From Chrysomallon squamiferum (Eukaryota; Mollusca; Gastropoda; Neomphalida; Peltospiridae): 64,000 nt of DNA. This document shows, one piece after another, positions 61,687 to 64,000 of this stretch. How positions within the stretch are numbered: position 1 is the first letter of the stretch; every line of letters starts with the position of its first letter. Made by a program: the position numbers and the translations under genes. Where the stretch lies: positions 38,877,251-38,941,250 of the forward strand of contig CM022670.1 in assembly GCA_012295275.1 (NCBI GenBank). The letters run 5' to 3'. The notes below the pieces were generated by a model. The model made no database searches and was not told the DNA's origin. It saw nothing but the letters and a program-made list of their open reading frames with translations.

Positions 61687-63971
61687 GTATAGATAATAGA
61701 AAAACACATTTTCTATAGAAGATATGTCTTACCTCTTGAATGGCATACATTGAGCGACCTGCTGGTTCCACAGATTCAGGGGGGACAATTCCTTTCAGAG
61801 TGACGTAGAGCGTGGAAGGGTAAGTAACTCTTGGTGTACTGTCCCACCACTGATAAATCTGTGAAGTTTACAAATAGCAAGAAACATTAAGATTACCAGA
61901 ATCACAGATTTGTGTAAAAAAAAAGTTTTATATATATATATTTTTTTTTCTCTGTTGTCTCAAAACAATAGTTGGATTTTAAATTATTTGTTTAACTATC
62001 AAAATTTTTAATTTTTTACACTCATAAATTTATTTAAAGTTCTTATTTATCGGTAATTTTTTCAAAACTGTTATTTGTGAAATATTTAAACATTATGAGA
62101 TGTATATGATTAGAAAAGTAATTTTTTTAAATTAAATAAAGTTTTACTTCAGTTTTTTCAGGCTTTGGATGGAATCGTGTTGGAGGAAGATACAGCTGGA
62201 GTCGCACTTTGTTGTCAACATTTATTTTGTTGTTTGCTCCTCGTATCTGGAGAAAAGTAATTTTTATTTTAATACTTATTTATTTATTATAATTTTTTTT
62301 TAATTAAAGTCATTAATATTTTCAGAAATTTGATCTTGTAAATTATCCTGCTAATTGTATATAATAAATTTAAAATTTAACAAATACATTTAAACCCTCT
62401 CACTGCATTATTTTTGTATGTTAAACATTTATTTTTGAACAAAGAAAGAATATATGAAGAGTTTGGTTCCAAAACGCTGTAAATCCATTTTCTCAAATTT
62501 ATAACTTTATGGAACAAAGGTCTATAGTCTACTGTGTAGATCAGAGGCAGATATAGAATTTTTGAGAAAAATTGAACAGCCATCAAATGCTGAACTTTTG
62601 GTCGTATTTTTTTTATTAATTTTGATTTTGGCGTTTATCGTGTTTTGAAATTAAAGTCTTCATATAATAATGACTGTTCCAATGATCCAAGACTTTAAAC
62701 ATGGCTACCTTTAAGAAAGCCCAAGCTATGCGATGCCAACCTCCTTCTTGTTTGATGTTGCTGTATTTCTGAGCTGCTGCATTCATACTGACAAAATCCA
62801 AAAGCTGAAATCAGAATGAACATATTCTTGTAACATTTTCAAAAAATCCAAAATTTTATAAATTATTTTAAAATTAAATCAGAATGAACATATTCTTGTA
62901 ACCATTTAACTAACAAATTTACCCAAATTATAAATTTTAATAAAAATGTCACAAATATAAACTACAAATTACAAATTTTAATATAAATTTCATCATTATC
63001 AAAATAACTAACTTTTAACAAAAATATCATAACTTTCATACAAATTTGATGTTTACAAAGGTGAACTGTTTGTTACTTGAACAACATTTTTATTATGTGT
63101 GAAAACAGCTAAACTTCAATGACGTAAGTTTCGTAACTTAGAGATATAAAATTATCTGCACTGTAGTGAGAATAAAGCTTTAAGCATTACACTGTATGAA
63201 AATTAAGTAATGTTCAGTTAAATACTAACCTCAAAAAACACAATGACATTTGACTTCTCACTTATGAAATAGTTGAAATTTTCATTGAACACCAGCAGTT
63301 CTTCCCAAACGGGTAAAACTGATCTACAAAAAAAAAAACATCACAAGAATTAAAACAAATAAAACAAAGATATGTAATATCAGTAATACAATGGTTCCTC
63401 TGATTGTTACATACCACAGATACCATTACTAACTTTTTTCTTATGCATCTCTTTAGAAATATAAATTAAAATAATAAATTCTTCATACAAATGACATTCT
63501 TAGAAACATTAAGTACTTAATATTAGCTATGGAATCTTCTTAGTAGAATCTAATTTGAGTTTCCCTTTCAGCTGATAGAAAACAGGAATCAAAGATTCTT
63601 ATTAAAACTGTCTGGACACAGAACAAGACCACTTTATATAAACTAGAAAGAAAATAAAACATGTTTGCACAACTTACTTGTGCTGCTTGAAGTCAAAAGG
63701 TTGGGTCATAATAGGAAGGATGTGAGACAACTGTTCATTTTCAACTTCATAGTAAGAACTGACTGGTCTGTTTCTGAAATATTATTTTAAAAAATCAAAA
63801 TTTAAATGCATAGATATTAGCATTGTTAAATATGAATATTCAAATTTTAGTTTTCTTCATTGTGGTACTGTTTAAATAATAAATCAATTTTTTAATGTTT
63901 TTTTATTAAATATAAAAACAATAAAATAAAAAAAAATTGTTATTTACCTATCTGTAGATGTATTTAGACAT
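50302..63971 (-). CDS. AHI1: AHI1 (jouberin) orthologue, 3' part, 26 exons in the window
   Basis: Recognised from long stretches matching vertebrate AHI1: [32 protein letters not shown], the seven-blade WD40 propeller, and an SH3 domain with [23 protein letters not shown] and GFFPANYV. The 26 exons listed below join in phase with GT-AG borders, giving about 885 residues to the TGA at 50302-50304. Human AHI1 is about 1,200 residues, so the missing N-terminal part (with the coiled coil) lies beyond position 64000. In vertebrates jouberin sits at the ciliary transition zone and basal body, supports ciliogenesis and membrane-protein trafficking, and is mutated in Joubert syndrome. The same role is inferred here from orthology. 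Introns range from about 90 bases to 0.9 kb and are full of microsatellites, some within tens of bases of splice sites. No frameshift or internal stop was found. Confidence 0.96.
51050..51135 (-). CDS. AHI1: AHI1 exon, C-terminal tail
   Basis: Reads [20 protein letters not shown] then EDEITSQK, acidic. Acceptor GCATTTTCAG, donor AAAAG|GTAATT. Confidence 0.9.
51324..51378. repeat. AAT microsatellite in an AHI1 intron
   Basis: About 18 AAT units. Confidence 0.95.
51739..51809 (-). CDS. AHI1: AHI1 exon, C-terminal tail
   Basis: Reads [20 protein letters not shown] then RKKK, acidic then basic. Acceptor CTTCTGACAG, donor AAAAAG|GTGAAA. Confidence 0.9.
52207..52372 (-). CDS. AHI1: AHI1 exon encoding the whole SH3 domain
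   Basis: Reads [20 protein letters not shown] then [20 protein letters not shown] and [15 protein letters not shown]. All SH3 landmarks are present: the ALYDY-type motif (AMYNY), the RSDEL acidic RT loop, the WW pair and the FPANYV ligand-pocket residues. It would bind proline-rich partners. Acceptor GGTTTCCAG, donor GAAG|GTTAGT. Confidence 0.98.
52660..52719 (-). CDS. AHI1: AHI1 exon, just before SH3
   Basis: Reads [20 protein letters not shown], 60 bases, phase 0 to 0, so it could be skipped without a frameshift. Acceptor TTGTTTTCAG, donor AAG|GTAAAA. Confidence 0.88.
52761..52890. repeat. TCTG/CT/CCCT microsatellite filling an AHI1 intron
   Basis: TCTG units, about 35 CT units and CCCT units, within the 226-base intron between the exons at 52946 and 52660. 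Confidence 0.95.
52946..53019 (-). CDS. AHI1: AHI1 exon, linker
   Basis: Reads [20 protein letters not shown] then SLSA. Acceptor AATTTATAG, donor GCT|GTAAGT. Followed by a 226-base intron largely made of a GA array on the gene strand. Confidence 0.88.
53646..53778 (-). CDS. AHI1: AHI1 exon, linker
   Basis: Reads [20 protein letters not shown] then [20 protein letters not shown] and SFSD. Acceptor ATTTTTGCAG, donor GATG|GTGAGT. Confidence 0.9.
54241..54384 (-). CDS. AHI1: AHI1 exon, Ser/Gly/Pro-rich linker
   Basis: Reads [20 protein letters not shown] then [20 protein letters not shown] and YQLTPRSE, phase 0 to phase 0. Acceptor AATATCTGTAG, donor GAA|GTAAGT. Contains an internal consensus donor (GGG|GTAAGT, GT at 54329-54330) that would drop 90 bases in frame. 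Confidence 0.9.
54508..54822. repeat. GTAT/ATGT tetranucleotide array in an AHI1 intron
   Basis: Long imperfect ATGT array with TCTG and TA interruptions, about 0.3 kb. Translated it gives a meaningless Tyr-Ile-His-Thr repeat. Confidence 0.95.
55018..55132 (-). CDS. AHI1: AHI1 exon, linker
   Basis: Reads [20 protein letters not shown] then [18 protein letters not shown]. The helix [12 protein letters not shown] parallels the KQRLETVTEVIRSC region of vertebrate AHI1. Acceptor TCTTCCAG, donor ACA|GTAAGT. Confidence 0.92.
55674..55758 (-). CDS. AHI1: AHI1 exon, linker after the propeller
   Basis: Reads [20 protein letters not shown] then KDDLPSRQ, an acidic linker. Acceptor ATTTAG, donor CAAAG|GTAATT. 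Phase fits both neighbours. Confidence 0.9.
55774..55819. repeat. AAT microsatellite in an AHI1 intron
   Basis: Starts about 15 bases upstream of the 55758 acceptor on the gene strand. Confidence 0.9.
56192..56332 (-). CDS. AHI1: AHI1 exon, WD40 blade 7
   Basis: Reads [20 protein letters not shown] then [20 protein letters not shown] and LYNYNPH, closing the propeller. YHP...MVAFCAFGQNEPILLY is the vertebrate counterpart. Acceptor GTGTGTAG, donor CACG|GTACGT. Confidence 0.97.
56977..57110 (-). CDS. AHI1: AHI1 exon, WD40 blade 6
   Basis: Reads [20 protein letters not shown] then [20 protein letters not shown] and NVDT, matching [20 protein letters not shown]. Acceptor TATGTTTTAG, donor CACTG|GTAATT. 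Confidence 0.97.
57416..57510 (-). CDS. AHI1: AHI1 exon, WD40 blade 5
   Basis: Reads [20 protein letters not shown] then [11 protein letters not shown], matching ISYLEIHPNGKRLLIHT of vertebrate AHI1. Acceptor TTTTTTTCAG, donor AAGAAT|GTAAGT. Confidence 0.97.
57745..57771. repeat. CA microsatellite in an AHI1 intron
   Basis: About 13 CA units. Confidence 0.95.
57837..57982. repeat. CT array with a C13 run and CA tail, in an AHI1 intron
   Basis: About 33 CT units, then a C13 run (57903-57915), CCCTCT-type repeats and CA units. On the gene strand it is GU-rich, then polypurine with a G13 run, beginning about 20 bases after the 58000 donor. Confidence 0.95.
58000..58052 (-). CDS. AHI1: AHI1 short exon between blades 4 and 5
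   Basis: Reads [17 protein letters not shown], matching the HHWTINKEIKETEFK position of vertebrate AHI1. 53 bases. Acceptor CTGTTTCAG, donor AAG|GTATTT. The downstream intron starts with a UG-rich stretch and a long GA tract. Confidence 0.95.
58171..58312 (-). CDS. AHI1: AHI1 exon, WD40 blade 4
   Basis: Reads [20 protein letters not shown] then [20 protein letters not shown] and [25 protein letters not shown] matches FINSLCFDTEGHHMYSGD of vertebrate AHI1. Acceptor TTATTCAG, donor CGAG|GTACTT. Confidence 0.97.
58318..58560. repeat. AAAAT-type repeat region in an AHI1 intron
   Basis: Irregular AAAAT/AAAT tract, read as T-rich sequence upstream of the 58312 acceptor on the gene strand, where it probably serves as an extended pyrimidine tract. 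Confidence 0.85.
58876..59044 (-). CDS. AHI1: AHI1 exon, WD40 blade 3
   Basis: Reads [20 protein letters not shown] then [20 protein letters not shown] and [28 protein letters not shown] matches HPSFVYTAKFHP of vertebrate AHI1. Acceptor TTGTCAG, donor TCA|GTAAGT. Confidence 0.97.
59480..59516. repeat. GT microsatellite in an AHI1 intron
   Basis: About 18 GT units, close to the 59531 donor of the - strand gene. Confidence 0.95.
59531..59646 (-). CDS. AHI1: AHI1 exon, WD40 blade 2
   Basis: Reads [20 protein letters not shown] then [18 protein letters not shown], with the GH...D of a WD repeat; W follows in the next exon. Acceptor CTGTTTATCAG, donor GCAAG|GTAAAA. A CA array (seen as GT on +, 59480-59516) starts 15 bases past the donor. 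Confidence 0.96.
59976..60030 (-). CDS. AHI1: AHI1 exon, blade 1 end
   Basis: Reads [18 protein letters not shown], matching LAAACASRDGYPIILYE in vertebrate AHI1. The acceptor tract is a 27-base T run followed by AG. Donor GAG|GTTTGG is weak. Confidence 0.94.
60396..60530 (-). CDS. AHI1: AHI1 exon, start of the WD40 propeller
   Basis: Reads [20 protein letters not shown] then [20 protein letters not shown] and SNDG, matching WKRLPGQACRIPN and the first blade of AHI1. The acceptor is a T13CCAG tract. A near-identical decoy copy lies 121 bases upstream (60652). Confidence 0.95.
60644..60668 (-). other. Decoy 3' splice site duplicated from the AHI1 exon at 60396-60530
   Basis: On the - strand, a T14CCAG followed by AGATGAGT repeats the true acceptor and the first eight bases of the exon. 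The copy diverges into TAAATATATC, so splicing here would read K-D-E-stop. Confidence 0.8.
61001..61059 (-). CDS. AHI1: AHI1 exon
   Basis: Reads [19 protein letters not shown], ending after two bases of a codon. Acceptor GTATTGCAG, donor CCAA|GTTAGT. Confidence 0.93.
61395..61687. repeat. Compound GT/TA/CATA microsatellite in an AHI1 intron
   Basis: GT, TA, CATA and TACA blocks separated by short unique segments. It begins about 45 bases inside the intron from the 61733 donor. Confidence 0.9.
61733..61858 (-). CDS. AHI1: AHI1 exon
   Basis: Reads [20 protein letters not shown] then [20 protein letters not shown] and QE, matching YPSTLYVTV in AHI1. Acceptor AACTTCACAG, donor AAGAG|GTAAGA. The upstream intron is ordinary; the downstream intron holds the TA/CATA repeat block at 61395-61687. 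Confidence 0.95.
62148..62246 (-). CDS. AHI1: AHI1 exon
   Basis: Reads [20 protein letters not shown] then [13 protein letters not shown], matching the LRLQLYYPP block. Acceptor TTTTCTCCAG, donor GAA|GTAAAA. Confidence 0.95.
62709..62804 (-). CDS. AHI1: AHI1 exon
   Basis: Reads [20 protein letters not shown] then [12 protein letters not shown], matching the conserved RKIAWAFLK block of AHI1. Acceptor CTGATTTCAG. The sequence just upstream of this acceptor is duplicated 68 bases away (see findings). Confidence 0.95.
63230..63323 (-). CDS. AHI1: AHI1 exon, C2-like conserved region
   Basis: Reads [20 protein letters not shown] then [11 protein letters not shown]. Acceptor TTTTGTAG, donor GAG|GTTAGT. 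Ends on a codon boundary. The W-E-E-x2-x-F-N-E-N-F pattern resembles the fold of a C2-type beta sandwich. Confidence 0.95.
63678..63773 (-). CDS. AHI1: AHI1 exon, conserved region before the propeller
   Basis: Reads [20 protein letters not shown] then [11 protein letters not shown]. Acceptor ATATTTCAG, donor CAA|GTAAGT. The RPVSSYYE and [11 protein letters not shown] blocks are among the clearest AHI1 signatures. Confidence 0.95.
63774..63947. other. AHI1 intron at the right edge
   Basis: AT-rich, no further features. The remaining bases 63972-64000 are intron upstream of the microexon. Confidence 0.6.
63948..63971 (-). CDS. AHI1: AHI1 candidate 24-nt microexon
   Basis: Acceptor ATTAGTTCAG, donor ACAGATAG|GTAAAT. 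One-base start and two-base end fit the next exon exactly, reading CLNTSTDR before NRPVSSYYE. The upstream exon is outside the window, so its other junction cannot be tested. Confidence 0.5.
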   Translation of the reverse strand: MSKYIYR

Positions 63972-64000
63972 CTGAACTAATGCTACTTTTAGTTAATAAA

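Noticed and set aside
1-64000. tRNA, rRNA, CRISPR, prophage or intact transposase genes
   Set aside because: I looked for cloverleaf-like blocks, conserved rRNA segments, spaced direct repeats and transposase or reverse-transcriptase motifs and saw none.

Overview
This is a eukaryotic nuclear window, most likely from a mollusc or another lophotrochozoan. The evidence is indirect. Coding sequence is split by many GT-AG introns in very AT-rich DNA. Simple-sequence repeats are dense (AAT, TTTA, CA, GA, TA, GATA, GTAT). There is an intronless RING-less B-box/beta-propeller gene of the kind expanded in molluscs and other marine invertebrates. There are no bacterial-type operons, tRNA or rRNA genes, CRISPR arrays or intact transposons that I can recognise.

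Layout. (1) About 1.3 to 28.4 kb, + strand: a chain of candidate exons of one or more multi-exon genes I cannot name. From 17.75 kb onward the splice phases agree at every junction, ending in a stop at 28386. Further upstream (1.3, 6.4-6.6, 12.3, 12.8, 13.0 kb) exon-like segments are present, but the reading frame breaks or the phase is unresolved in places. (2) 32.5 to 34.8 kb, - strand: a 772-residue single-exon protein with a B-box 2 zinc finger, a coiled coil, a long low-complexity linker and a C-terminal propeller. (3) 38.8 to 40.2 kb, + strand: a small acidic protein with a SILK-type protein phosphatase 1 docking motif, preceded by a promoter-like block (NFI palindrome, CACGTG, TATA box). 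(4) 40 to 50 kb: mostly repeats (minisatellites at 43.1 and 47.3 kb, long CA, GA and TA arrays) with a few weak exon candidates, including an 18-nt microexon. (5) 50.3 to 64 kb, - strand: most of an AHI1 (jouberin) orthologue. I resolved 26 exons in phase, covering about 885 residues: the conserved region before the propeller, seven WD40-like blades, a proline/serine-rich linker, an SH3 domain and the C-terminal tail. Its N-terminal part lies beyond the right edge.

The genes share no visible pathway. AHI1 belongs to the ciliary transition zone. The SILK protein would act through PP1 if the motif works. The B-box gene resembles TRIM-like sensors or scaffolds. The most unusual signals are: the unidentified spliced + strand gene with an exon readable in two frames; two separate duplications of 3' splice-site regions inside AHI1, one making a complete decoy acceptor; an in-frame alternative donor in an AHI1 linker exon; and the compact promoter in front of the SILK gene.
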